Positions 26,750 to 39,657 of a DNA stretch of 64,000 nucleotides are shown in pieces. Location: assembly GCF_047511655.1 (NCBI RefSeq), contig NC_133389.1, forward strand, positions 41,213,295 to 41,277,294, written 5' to 3'. The position numbers were made by a program, and so were the translations under genes. The notes under the pieces are model-generated. The model had not been told where the DNA came from. It made no database searches and was given only the letters and a program-made list of their open reading frames with translations. This stretch comes from Castor canadensis (taxonomy: Eukaryota; Chordata; Mammalia; Rodentia; Castoridae). Within the stretch, counting starts at the first letter, position 1. Every line of letters begins with the position of its first letter.

Positions 26750-27960
26750 CTCTAATACATTTAGCAAATGCATTGTGTGCTAGGGGCTGCAAATGAAGCA
26801 CGTATAGCATAGACACTGTCCTGAAGGAAATGAGTCTGCTAGGAGAAGGCACTTAACTGACTATGACATAATGTCAAAGCCCTACACAGGCCATAAGAAA
26901 AATGTATGTGGAATAATATATGTGATGCAAGTATAGCTGGGAAAGTATTTAACTCTGCCTAAGTCAATAAAAGAGGATTACATATATGAGTTGATTCTTG
27001 AATTAGTTTCTGAAAGATGATCAGGTTTTTATAAAGTGATTAAATTACAAAGTGCAGAAATATGAAGATGCATATTTATGGTTCTGAGTGACCAACTGTG
27101 AGTAGAATGTAGGGTGAAATGAAATATGAAAGAAAGGCTAAGGCTAATTACCTCATGAGTGTTCCTATAAGAGATAGGAGGGCCTCCTGGCATTCAGTAA
27201 GGGAGGACAAGGCCAAATAAATAACTTATAAAGATAGGTCTAATCATATTGTAAAGAAATGGTATGGCCACGATATGTAGATTACAGTGGGGTCAGTTAA
27301 CAGTGGGAATTTTGGAAAGCAGTCATAAAATTACAAGTTCGTGACCAGATAAAGAAAATGGTTCATGAAAACCATTAAGATTTCAAAGTGGGGAACTGTA
27401 AGTATGGTGGTGGCAGTATAGGAAGAAAAAGCAGAAGAGCAGATATGAAAGGAAAAATAGTAAATTTAATATTGAGAATTTTGGTTGTGAGGTGCCTGAT
27501 ACCAACTTATGAGATCCAGTAAGCACCTGGAAATAGGATACCAGGGATCAGGCAAAGGGAGTGGGAGTAGGTTTGGAAGATCTGGCATATGGGCAATAGT
27601 TAAAGGCAAAATGGTGATGATAAGAAGAAAATGCTGATGATATCAACATTTACCATAAAGTGTTGGAACAGAAGTTTCTACAGGAAGATCAGAAAGGGTC
27701 TTCAGAAATGTAACCCCAGGAAACAATTTAAAATAGATCATGAGAGTCTCAGGTAGATAGTTTCATATCAGAAAGGGAAAAACACAAAGGAGACATTGAG
27801 AAGAAACCCAACATGTAAAGATGGTGAAGAAGAAACTGACTTTGCAATAAGAAAGGTGTGAATATTATCTTGAGGGAGTATTTCAATTGGTATAGTATGC
27901 CTAATAAGTGGGAGGGTAAGGAATAAAAATGTGGTATTACTATAGTTTTTAGTCTTTCAA
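26750..27960 (+). repeat. Ancient mammalian interspersed repeat (family unassigned)
   Basis: Purine-rich text with scattered phrases, such as gtgctaggggctgcaaatga near the start and a later ttgtgaggtgcctgat, follows in order the layout of an old, diverged mammalian repeat. I also see this family near 31460-33000 and 36600-36900. The family name cannot be given without a library search. Confidence 0.35.
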
Positions 27961-27973
27961 GAAGCCTGGTGAC

Positions 27974-28285
27974 AACTGGATATGGTGGTATATGCCTATA
28001 ATCCCAGCAACTTAGGAGATGGACATCAGAAGGCTCATGGTTGAATCCTAAAAGAAGTAAGATCCACTCTTAACCAACAACCCAAATGTGGTAGTCCATA
28101 CCTGCAATCACAACTATTCAAGTGTTCTAAGAAGGAAGACTGTAGGCTAAGGTTGGCCAGAGACCCCACTTGAAAAATAAAGCACAAAGGGCTGGGAGGG
28201 CATGGCTGAAGTGGTAACCCCCCTTCCTAGCAAGTACAAGGCCCTGAGTTCAAATCCCAGTACTTCAAAAAAAAAAAGTGGTAGC
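27974..28285 (+). mobile_element. Trimeric B1-B1-ID SINE with target-site duplication
   Basis: Three units lie head to tail: a 7SL/B1-like monomer (gtggtatatgcctataatcc), a second diverged B1-like monomer (gtggtagtccatacctgcaa), and a tRNA-derived ID-like unit (gcatggctgaagtggtaacc ... gagttcaaatcccagtac), followed by an A-rich tail. The 11-bp duplication agcctggtgac flanks the whole array (27963-27973 and 28286-28296), so the trimer inserted as one element. Confidence 0.85.
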
Positions 28286-28574
28286 AGCCTGGTGACTAAA
28301 GGAAGGATGGGTAAAGTGGAGGTATCAGGAGAAAAAGTAGACTCCAGGACATTTAGAATACAAAACGGATCAAGCCATGTAATTTAAATTACCACTTCAA
28401 AAGTCATCCTATATCAACATTTTTTATTATGCTAAGTATAACAAAAGAATTAGTGGAGTCATTTGGAACAGGATGTGATTTATTACTAAATTAAAATATA
28501 TTTCAGAGAGGAAAAAGATTTGAAGTCAGAGAAAGGTAGAAAGTTCAGCATAGTATGTATACTCCAGTATGTCA

Positions 28575-28697
<123 letters not shown>

Positions 28698-31543
28698 CTA
28701 GGAAATAAGCCGACAAAACAAGATTCCATCAGGAATAATTGAAAAGTATGCAGAAAAGAAGCAAAAACTGAATGGTGTGTGTGTGGGGGGGGGGATAGGG
28801 AGGGAGGAGGAAAGTAAAAGGAATCCAACAAAAAGTTGATCCCCTAGGATATAAACTTGTGCATCCTGCTTACTGAGACAGAGTACAGAAGCCACTGTTG
28901 TCCTTGAGTGGCTTCTTACATAGTTATGAAGCAAAGATAATAAGATAAAACAATGCCAAACATCAGGTGAGTGGAAATAAAGAAATGTGAAAGGCCAAAG
29001 GTGGGAAAGATAACTAGGTGGACACAAGGGTTTGGGAAGCATTTGGTCTGAGAGGTGGAGTGATGCGGGGTCAAGAGATTGGTAGGATTTAAATAGATGG
29101 GTTAGAGGTCCAAGCTTCTTATATGCTGTCAGAGGAAATGAGCTTAATTGTAGAGGCAGACATCATGAACCATCAGTACTGGGCCATTTATAACAATAAC
29201 CTTAAGAGATGTCTAGTGTGGCACTCACAAACCTGATAAACTGTGGCCCCAATTGCTTTTCAAAATTTTTCTCTTACTCTGGATACTATTATCTGAGAAC
29301 ACACTGGATTTCTTGTACCCATGGTTTTGTTTATTTATGATCTCTATATTCCATATTTACTCACTGAAATTATAACCCTCTTCTAAGATCAATGTAATGC
29401 CTTTATGAATGTCAGCAAAGCCATCATTTGAGAGCAAAGGGAAATACTTGTTTTAAAATACATGTATTATACTATCTAAAGCCAATCATAGTCAATCAAA
29501 CCAAGAAAAGACAGACATTAAGGACAAATATAAGATATGCTGATTCCTGTCAGTATGACATTTATAGCAAGGCCACAGTTTTGAGACCTTTAGTTTCTTC
29601 ATCTAAGAAGAAATCAGTAACCACACTAAAATAGTCAACACACTTGGAAGTTTTCAGGCAAAATTTCATCAATTCATTTTTTAGTCACTCTCAGTTTTCA
29701 TCTATATTCAACAGATTAGTCCATCTACAGGAACCTATGTGCCTGATACTTCTCTACATGTTGGCAGCACAGTGGCAATAAAGAGATAGTAATTTGAATA
29801 TAACTCTAAGAAGTCTGAAATTTTTCTATGAATGCAGACTCTGAATATATGCCCTAGTGGCTTAGGAGCCTGGGTGGGGGTGGATTAGATTGGAGTGATA
29901 CTCCACTGAGAAAGATTAAAAAGGAAGAGGAATTCTTACTATAGTTAGTTTTAAGTTAGGACTAGTGGACTAAAAGGTAAGCTATCTGGAAATGCAAAGG
30001 AATTTTTGTACTCTGGAATACATTTATAGAGGGCTTAATGGAAAAGGTTTGAATTATTCTACATTTGAGGACATGTTCAGAGCCTTGTAGTTTTCTACAG
30101 ACTATCCAATGCTTGGCATTTTGCAAGTAGTCTACAAAAAGTTTATTCACTACTTTAGGTAGTAAAAATTTTTAAATTTAACTCTGGTATCTAATATACA
30201 GAATTTCAGTTTCATGTAGGGAGCCAGGCTGGGGACGTGATTAGTTACTAACTGAAATTTCAGTATAATTTTAAGACACAAAGAAATAGCAGATCGAGAT
30301 TAGCTATGACAGATTCTCAAGACTTCAGCACATGAAAATGAAGGCAGTGTGATATAAACACATTCAAGAATATGGAAGCTAGCCCTGGAGGAAAATGTTT
30401 TTCTTTTAAAAACAGAAAATAGTAAGAACTGCCAGATTCTCAATCTATGTGAGACAGCACAATTAAACACCAGGGCTAAATTAGACTTAGGAAATACATG
30501 CCAATAAAACTTTTAAAATACACTATTAATTTTATGGCCTTTAAGAAATGCTGTCTGAAAGATATAATATTTTAATGAACTGGAACAATAAACATTTCTG
30601 AAAGGTCTATTTATTTATTTCTGAGCTATAAATTCTTGTATTTTTCATTAGCCACAATAGAAACATTTGTTCTAAAAAAATCACCTCTCTTATAATGAAG
30701 TGTCTAGCTAAACTACTGATAAGTTATGCTTCTGTTTAAATTAGTATGGGTAAAAATTCTGACCAAAATAATTGTTTCAGAGGAAAAGATGAATAAGGGA
30801 GACTTTTTTATACAGAGATACTTTTACAAAGGTTTAAATTCTTTCTTGGTGAGTCTATCATTTGCTTTTGATGATGATTCTATTATTATACGTTTTAGGG
30901 TATAGGTATTCAAGTGGAATTCAAGGTGTTAAAACAAATGTTGCTACTTGAACACTCTCCAATATTGAAGTTGGGTAAATGCTAATCTAGAACAAGAATA
31001 TATTTACATTTATCAAATAGTCCTTTAAACTTGTGTTAGATTCTTTATCATTTTTATCTTATTTTGGTTTCTTATAAGGGATTCCAAATGCACAGTTTGA
31101 GGGCTGATTAGAGGGATAGCAAGAAATGTACTGGAGTTAAAAAATGTGTAAGTAACAATGTTGCACCTTGAAATACAATCAACTTGGAACTCATTATACC
31201 ATCAATGTAGATATATTCAAAGCAATGTCAAAACCTAATGACAAGATTCATGTTAGCAAGACTGCAGGTTTATACAGGGAGTTTGGATGAGTCTCCTTTA
31301 TGGTCACTATTAATAAGGAACACTGGGGTAGACACTTAAGTAAGTGGGAAAATTAGTGGGAATGTAAACAAAAATGCCATCAAGGTTGGGGTCTGAGGAG
31401 ACACTGAGTGCTGGAGAACACTCAGAAAGGCACTGAATCTGCTGGGCCTAGTAGTCCACTGTACAATCTGTCTTCTCCTCTCAGTAGGGCTGAAAACCTT
31501 TCAGGGTTTTTGAACAGAGGAATGACAAAAACCTAACATTTCA

Positions 31544-31637
31544 TGGCTGGGGGTATGGCTCAAGTGGTAGAGTGCTTGTTTAGCATATATGAGACACTGG
31601 GTTTAATCCTCAATCACACACACCCACACACACACAT
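31544..31637 (+). mobile_element. ID-type SINE with 12-bp target-site duplication
   Basis: The tRNA-derived body (ggctgggggtatggctcaag ... gggtttaatcct) ends in a CA-rich tail. The duplication cctaacatttca lies at 31532-31543 and 31638-31649. Confidence 0.9.
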
Positions 31638-31689
31638 CCTAACATTTCAAAAGGATAACTCTGACTTCTGTGTTCAGTCTTTAGAGCAC

Positions 31690-31985
31690 AGCTGTCCAAC
31701 AATAATAAAATATGAGTCACATATGTGATTGAAATTTTTCTTGTAATAACTTTGGAAAAGACAAAGTAAATGTTAAATTAATACTAATAACACATTGCAT
31801 TTAATTCAATCTATTCTAAATGCTATTATTTCAACATGTAACCAATAAAAAATATCAGATATTTTACATTCTACTTCAAAATTAATTCTTTCATAGCCAA
31901 TGTGTCTTTTTACAGCACAACTCAGAGCAGTCGTATTTATAGTAAATAGCCACATTGGCTACTAGTGGCTACTATAGAGGAAAGA
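31690..31985 (+). mobile_element. MER5-type hAT DNA transposon relic
   Basis: It begins agctgtccaacaataataaa and ends tagccacattggctactagt plus ggctac. This is the MER5A layout (a non-autonomous hAT-Charlie element), including the internal ttacagcacaactcagagca block. Confidence 0.7.
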
Positions 31986-34719
31986 ATGATTTAGAAGATA
32001 AATATTTACCAGGAACACTAACATATAGTGATTTCTATAATTCAGGAAATAAATGAGAGGAAGTTGGATTAGGTGATAAGAAATGGTTGGGTTATGAATA
32101 TATTCCAAATAATGACCCAGCAGATCTTGACCAAACAGTGAACATGCAAAGATAATTACAGATTTGGGACCTTGGTAATAAAAACTATGAAACTGTTATT
32201 TACTAAAGTGGAGATGACCAGGAGAGAAGGAAGTTTGGTTTTGCAGACATAAAGAGAGTAGATGTCTTAGATGTATCATTCCCACTAGAGTCTAGAGGGT
32301 ACCCTGGACAAAGAAAAGCAAAACAGATTCAGGGGCTCCTGTTAAGAAGAACCAAGAGAAAGCAAAGGGACAAGTGTAAAAAAAATCTTAAGAATATCCA
32401 GATAGTGAGAATAAAAAGGAAGGAGAATATTTGGGAGAGGTATAGGAACCAGAATGAAGGGTACTGTGTAAGACCATGGTGGTAGGGAGCACGAATGAGA
32501 TAAAGCAGGAATCAGGCTTGGACAATTGGGTGGGCACTGGCAGTGAACATTAGAACAGGAAAACATATGAGGTAAAACCACATTTAACACAAAGAAATGA
32601 TGGGTTTGGCATTGCACAGATTGATGTAAATGTATCTCAAAGGCATCCAAATAATGATATCTAGTTAATAACTGAGACAAAGGCAAGAAGCTTAACAGTG
32701 ATGAAGCAATTAGAAAAAAATTAGGAATTATTAGTAGAGAAAGTATAGATGAGAACATGGCAATGTATGAGAATATGCAAGAAATATTGATATTTACCAA
32801 AAGCAGAGCCCTGAGGAGAACCAATGCAGTAGGAATGGGTACGAGACAAAATCCTGTTAAGAATACTAAGTAAAATGGCCAGAGGTAGATAGAAAACCTG
32901 AGCAAGTAGCATCATAGATGCAAGGGAAGGAAGTGTTTTCAGAAGATGATGTGCACCATGTTTGTGCCGGTATCTATGAAATCACTTAGAATTACTTAGG
33001 TCAACACTGCAGAATGCCATGCTAGCTGTTTCCAATAAAAAAACCAATAGGGTTTTTTGGGCTAAAGCAACCTAGACTATGAGACACTAAACAGGAAACT
33101 AATTCAATATCAAAGAGTAAAGAGCAATGAGCTAGAAGCTATTACTTATACCCTGCATGACCAACAGCCCAGTGCCCTTGTAGTCTATATCCCGTAGAAA
33201 TTCAAGCCACAGCATTTGCTGTCTGTAAAAAGAAAGTTTTTATTTTTTACCTTACTACTATGATTCATATGGCTCAGGAGACTATATGTATGTCTGGGTT
33301 ATCCACAAGAGGAAATTTTATTCTTCAGAATAACATAAAGGTTAAATGTAAAAATAAAAACAATTGCTAAGAGATAACATTACTAAAGAAAGTAAGATTA
33401 ACAACATACTAAAGGCTATCTTGCAAATAATCTTTGAGATTTCCAAAATTATAATAAGGTAATAGTCCCCAAACTATGCTTGGCAAAACAAAATAGGTAA
33501 ATCCATCTAAAAGGAAATTTATTCTTCCTTGCAATAAATATAGCCTTTACCTATCAAATATGGTTAATTTCTTTATTGTAGGTTTTCTCTCGTGTGTTAG
33601 AATTTCTTTTAAACCTCTAAGAATGGATTATTCAGTATCTCCCAAACTTTTTAGCTTGTAATTCTCTCAGAACTATCAATATCCCATGGAACAAGTATTC
33701 CCCAGAATATAGTTTGGGAAATGATGCTTTAAGACTTGTGAACGTTGTCAGAAGCAGTCACATAAGATAAACCGAGGACAGTGAGTCTGCACATGCTGTA
33801 AACTAAATCCCTATTTAAAACATCAATGACAAATTTTATGACTTAGATATGGAATAACTTTCAGAACATTGCAGGAACATTCAAACTAAAAAAAAAAAGA
33901 AAGTGAAAAATTACGAAGGATGATAAAAAGCCCTAAGTTACAAGCTCAAACAACATCAAGTTAAAAGCCCACTACAAGAAACTTATTTGCTACTCTTTTT
34001 TAAAAAATCAATGTGTGTATAGCAACCTTAAAATAAAGATTTTCATTATAAAGATGTAATCAAGATTAATTCCAGTCATGTGAGAATTCTTCTTTCACCT
34101 CATTTGAAAAATATGCATAGAATCAAACTAAAATGAACAAAAGGGAAATTTCAGAGAGAAAATATTATGAAAAAATCAACATTTAGGTGGAAAAGTGGAA
34201 AGCTTTTTGTGTCATAATTGTTATGACAGAGTTTTAAAGCTGATTTTCATAATAAAAGCCTCTCTGCTGAGCTGAGATGATTTCCTTTCTTCATACTACA
34301 TGCTGCTTTTGTGATTACTGCTGAGCACTGGGAAGAAATCACAAAGTATGAAGTTCAGCAGGAAGGATTGGGAGAGGAAAGTTCTGCCATATAAGGATGA
34401 TACTGGGTGTGATTCATAATTAAAATGAAGTTCTTCTGCAGAGGAGTGGGCAGGAGAAGTAGACGACAGCATTTAATTATTAAATGACATTTCTGAATAC
34501 ATGAACTTTTATAAAGCGCTCTGAAAACTAAAGAAGATTCTAAGATGGCATAATGGCAACTAGTCCTGTGGGAAAGATTATATCCTTCTCAAAAGAAGTA
34601 ACACACATGCACATGTATGTACAAACATATCCACATCTAAATCTGAGTATCGATATGCATGAATTTATACATATGCATGTATATTATTTGTGCATGTGTA
34701 CATATATGTATTTTATTTT

Positions 34720-34835
34720 ACCGTTGTGATGGGTAGGGATACATTGTGACATTTACAAAGGTTCTTATAATATATCAAATATATCATACTTGAATTTACC
34801 TCCATCATTCTCCTTAATCCCCCCCAACATATATT
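34720..34835 (-). mobile_element. L1 3' UTR fragment
   Basis: On the minus strand, aagaacctttgtaaatgtca and a following acaatgtatcc are a typical L1 3' UTR end. Only the last roughly 115 bases are present. Confidence 0.5.
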
Positions 34836-36209
34836 TGTTTTCCTCTAAAAATATAATTTGTAAGTAATCCAAGCACCTAGCTCAGATTCTATTGGAACAG
34901 AATCTTTTGCTCATTCCTTCTACCAGATGGCTTGCCCAAACCTTAAGTCTGTAGAGGAAATGATCAATCAGATGTCAGGGAGGCCGTTCTCTAGAGTAAG
35001 ACACATTGGCAAGAAATTTTGCAGGCTGTGGTTAATAGGAAAAAGGAATTTTCTAGCAAGTAGTGAAAATCAAAGTTTATCTCATAATTTCAGCTGTGAA
35101 TTTCAGCACATATAATTGGAAAAACCATGTTTGAAGAAGACGCAAACAGTTTTGGAAGCAAAGAGAACCTCAACATTGATTCTTAAAAGGGTTCATTTAT
35201 TGAGTTTCAACTAGTGTAGTTACATGGGATTTAAGTTAAGCTTTTATGCAATATTGGAAAATAATTATTTTCCAATGACGTTTTTCTACACTTTAATATT
35301 CTGATACCTTTCCTAAGAAACATTCTGCTTTCAAATTGCCAAAGTGCTATAATTTCTTCAATGCTTTAGCAGCCTGCTCAAGAGAGACATAGCCTGTGGA
35401 AAAATCAGTGAAAATAAGTGAAACAAAGACATCTAAAGGCAAAAATAAGGCCTTTGACAAGCTCAAGCTTTAATCTAAAATTAGAGAAGCAGGTTTTGAT
35501 ATTCACAGTACATCTACTTCATGACATTATGGACAACCCTTGGCCACACCTTGAGGCAATCTTCTAGGCTTTTGTGAGAAATGATTTTCTTCAAAATTAC
35601 TCAAATGCACGTATTAAATTTTTAACAAGTTTTAGCAAATAGGAAACTTTGCATATGTCTTAAAAGGCAGTACCTCTTATTTGTGTCAAAGCTGGCTTCC
35701 AGTGAAACAGAAGACTAATGTTTTATTTTGTGAAACTCGAGCTCATGTTCTTGTGTAGATAAAATAAGGTTATGTTATAATGTAGTGGGAATCAATGAGT
35801 CACTGTTTCCATTTGTAATACACTGAACAGCTGTGTTTAAGTGACTATCTATTAGTCACTCATTTCTTTAACAAACATTTGCTAAGCTTCTTCTATGTGC
35901 CAGGAGCTGTGAAATGGACAGACAGCTTCTGCTGCCACAGAACTTAGCCCTTGGTATGGGAGAGGGAAAAGATAAAATATCCTTTACAATAGCATGACAG
36001 TTTCCCAGAGAAGGAATGGATATTAGGAGACCACTCAAAATTTGGTGCTGGTATGCAGGTGATTCCTCCTTAGTACCGTTTTTTAATGTCTATGCCTCAA
36101 AGCATGTATTTCTGTCTCACCCCAATTTAACAATGGCCCCAATTTCCATATTGTCTAATAAAAACTTTAACCAACAACAATAATAATAAATTTAGTGCTT
36201 ACAACAACC

Positions 36210-36540
36210 CTTAATAAGTGCTTTTCATCTGTTTGAGTGGCTACAACAAAAATGCATTTCTGAGTTTTGGAGGCTGGGAAGTCCAAGATCAAGGGATCAG
36301 CAGATTCAGTGTGTGGAGAAGCCTCATATCCTGGGTTATAAAAGGAGACTTCTCACTGTGTGTATCCTCATATCATGGAAGAAGCTTGCTAGTTCTCTAT
36401 AGGTTTTCTAATTTCAATAATTTAATCACCTCCAAAAGCCCCGCCTTCTAGTACCATTGTCATGGGTGTCAGGATTTCAACATATAAGTTTTTGGGAAGG
36501 GCATAAACATTCAGGTCATAGTAGTAAGTAAACAGTGAAG
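36210..36540 (-). mobile_element. Ancient mammalian repeat, same family as 4340-4770
   Basis: Shared plus-strand phrases are ggaggctgggaagtccaaga, aatcacctccaaaagcccc and ggatttcaacatataag, in the same order and orientation. Confidence 0.55.
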
Positions 36541-37097
36541 CAGGATTCAACCCCTCAAAATGTAAGCGGCTTCCTTTAATTAACGTGCATGTCTTCATTG
36601 TTCTACTCAAAGGGCTTATGTGCTACGTGCTGAGGACACAACAGTAATTTTAAAAATATGATCCCTGTCCTACACAGTTATAATTACATACTGTGTTAAG
36701 GCCCCTAAGGAAAAAAACTACAATGAGAGAAAATTCCGGTTGCACGCATGTGCAGGGAGGCTTTTCTGAAACCCTCATTTTAAGCAGAGATGTAAGTGAA
36801 GAATCATGAGAAGTGAACCACCGAAACTGAAGAGTAAGAGAAGAAGCAGTCACCAAACCTCTGAGAGAAGTAAGGGAAAGAACCCTGTTGTGAAGAGAAA
36901 TGATTTTCTTCAAAATTACGCAAATTCACATAATAAATTTCTGGCAATCTGTTACAAATGACACAAGAGTATGGTAGCTGAAGGAATATGTGACATCAAG
37001 TTTGTTGCTGGTGTTGCTGAATCTTTAATTCTTTTTGGGTAGATATGCCTAGCTGACAAGGTTAATCTCTCAATTTTTGTAAGCCATGAGTAACAAA

Positions 37098-37172
37098 TTA
37101 TTTACTTCATGGAGTTTTAGTGAGGATTAAGTGAGTAAACATATATAAAATGCATTGAATAGTGCTGGCTAA
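37098..37172 (+). mobile_element. MIR relic
   Basis: The block acttcatggagttttagtga, ggattaagtgag, then aaaatgcattgaatagtgct, matches the 3' half of MIR. Confidence 0.6.
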
Positions 37173-37195
37173 ATTCTCAAGAAGTTTAGGTATAA

Positions 37196-37290
37196 TAATA
37201 ATTTGTCAGGAGGCTAAGGCAGGAGGATTAAGAGTTCAAGGCCAGTTCAAGAACTGTCTCAAGAAAACAAAATAAAATAAGAAAACACTA
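37196..37290 (+). mobile_element. B1-like (7SL-derived) fragment
   Basis: The phrases caggaggctaaggcaggagg, attaagagttcaaggccag and ctgtctcaagaaaac are the middle of a B1-like monomer with an A-rich tail. Confidence 0.65.
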
Positions 37291-37302
37291 TTTTGTAGGG
37301 GG

Positions 37303-37741
37303 TGTGTCAGACCCACTCAAGGGTCCCACCAATGAGTCAAAAGCATGTGTAATTCCCTCCTATTGTGTGTGAGAAGAATTTGTGATTTGCTTCTAGCCAA
37401 CAGAAAATGGAGACGGTAAAGGGCTGTTGCTCTTTGATTTTATCATATTACATAAGAAGTCATCCAAGAACCAACAATGACATTTGAACTATCTTGGCCT
37501 TTAAAAGTTGGGGTCTTAGTACTACTGTTGAAAGGAAGTGAATCCTGCCAGCAACCTGGATAAACCTGGGAGAAGGTCCAAGGTGCCATGACAGTGCAGC
37601 TGCTCACATCTTGGTCTGCCTGTTACCCTGGACAGAGAAACAGCTCAACTGCGTCCAGACTGCTAACAGGGAAATACTAAATGTGTGCTACTTTAAACTG
37701 CTAAATTTGTAGCAATCTGTTACAAAGCAGAGAAAACAAAT
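37303..37741 (+). mobile_element. MLT1-type LTR (ERVL-MaLR), solo relic
   Basis: It begins tgtgtcagacccactcaagg, contains tgcttctagccaacagaaaa, and ends with taaatgtgtgc, aaactgctaaatttgtagca, atctgttac and a short A-rich end. This is the layout of an MLT1 LTR with its polyadenylation end. No internal retroviral genes are present. Confidence 0.6.
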
Positions 37742-38180
37742 ATAGGGGAAGCGAGAAAAACTCACCTGATTGTTTCTCTGTCCTTTATCAGTCAAGAGAC
37801 AAATTGTCTGTTGACAACCTAATGTGGTTGAGTGTGTATGTACTAGTATCTAGAAAACAGAAGCAGTATGGTCAAAGTATAAAAGACGTGCATTATAAAG
37901 AGCAGACTGAAATCTTTAGGTGGGCAGGGAGCTGTACACCAAGAGTAATTGCTTAATAAATAGCAACGAATGCACTGATTTTGTTCTGGGTTAGTTGTAT
38001 TACTGTTTGATACATCTATGTAATCCTATGTTGTTTTCTGATGATGATGCCCCAAAGATACTTTTATTAGGATATATAAACAAGTGATTTTATAAGGAAT
38101 ATACAGGTATTTATATATGCATATATACTATCCAACGTAACAAAGAAAAAAGAAAGCAGATGATGGATTTTATAAGGAAT

Positions 38181-38222
38181 AAATACACACACACACACAC
38201 ATATACGTGTGTGTGTGTATTT
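38181..38222. repeat. (AC)n/(GT)n inverted repeat
   Basis: The arms aaatacacacacacac... and ...gtgtgtgtgtgtattt are complementary over at least 16 bases around a short acatatac centre. Confidence 0.9.
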
Positions 38223-38529
38223 TTATGTAATAAAAAGGAGCAAATGAAATCAATGGATTTTAGCTTTTGCCTAGGGGTTAATTTAACCACAGTTAAGTTA
38301 CTGTAACTGACATTCCAAAGTGTGGACAATGGATCTCTTCAATTAAATCAATTGGCTACAGGCAATCCAGAAAATGGAAGGTACCATTCCTTCTATTATG
38401 TCTGGAAACTTTAAATTTCATGTACACTTTCTCTAAGGAAGAAAAAAAAAACCTAGCATATTTTTGAAATATTAAAGACATTCCACTTTATTCTTCATTA
38501 TTAAGTAACTCACAGTATGCCACAGTGGA

Positions 38530-38745
38530 AAGAGGGTTGCATTTAAAGTTAGAAAATTGATCTGTAAAACCTAGTTCTTCATCTTCACATCTGTCTGAAG
38601 ATTATCCAGCTTCTTCAGTTCTTAGTTTTCATATTTCTCATTATTCAAATGGAGAAAGTAAATATAAATGCAAAGCATAGTGAGCATGAAGTAGAACACA
38701 TGTAAAGAGCCTGAAGTACTACCTAACAACATGTGAAGAGTGAAT
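38530..38745 (+). mobile_element. MIR relic
   Basis: Phrases in MIR order: ttcagttcttagttttcata, caaatggagaaagtaaat, acacatgtaaagagcctgaa. Diverged. Confidence 0.45.
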
Positions 38746-39657
38746 TTTTATAAGATTAAAATATAATAACATTAAGCACCATTAATTAAGTATTTAGTTT
38801 GTGATTCTTAAGTCTCAGAATTCTCAAGCATGTCTGTGAACTTAAACATAGGTACAATGATAGCTAAGGAAGCAACATTTAGAAGGGACTATCTGCTTTG
38901 AAATCACGTATCACAGCTGGAGAGTCTAGAGTCTTGTTGACTTAGTGCTGACTGATCACATGACCTCTATCCTCACCTTTTGAGAAATCAGTTCCTTAGC
39001 TTTGAGTATGTCAGCTGTACCACACAGGTCTTCCTGGATGGGCCTAGAGATCAGAGCCAGAGACAAAGCTATCCTACAGAGACATATAACATAAGGTACT
39101 TAGTTAATAACTTCCTCCATGTATAGAAGAAAGATACAGAGCCTAAATACTAGGAGTGATGTCATGACAAGGAACAAAGATTCCCCAGAATTGTACTGGA
39201 AAGTACAGAGGTCAATGCATGTTTAACGCTTTCCTACCCAATTACTTAAGCTTTTTCTTGTTGTTACTGTTGTTTTATTTTGTTTTGTGTTTTCTGCCCT
39301 GGCAGCTCTCTACTTCTTGCAATCTGAGCAGGCCAAACTAACACAACTAGAAAGCATTACACTAAGTAAACTATAACACTTTGCACTTTGAAGATAGTGT
39401 ATAGTTCACTGGAAAAAAATTCCATTTGCATAGGAAGCCAAAAACCATGAAAAAATTGGACTGCAAAGTAATAAGAAGCCAACAATTCTAATTAACGAAT
39501 GCTAAAAGAGTAAGTTTTCACCAAGTCTGAAAATCAGTCTTTTAATTTTCACAATAAAATGCCAAATTTGCTACCTAAATCATACCAACACAGAGCACCT
39601 AGGTGAAAATTCTACACCACACAGTCATACTTTTATTAGTAATAGAGAATGCCATCT

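Larger units (their letters stand above)
31460..33010 (+). repeat. Ancient mammalian repeat with nested ID and MER5 insertions
   Basis: Phrases such as gaacagaggaatgaca, aaggataactctgacttctg and gagccctgaggagaaccaat follow a long old mammalian repeat (family unassigned). It is split by an ID element (31544-31637) and a MER5-type element (about 31690-31985). A 187-codon minus-strand frame inside it is chance. Confidence 0.45.

Noticed and set aside
32342-32905. 187-codon hydrophobic minus-strand frame that could suggest a membrane protein
   Set aside because: It is the complement of a purine-rich ancient repeat; poly-purine read backwards gives Leu, Phe and Ser. It has no family resemblance.
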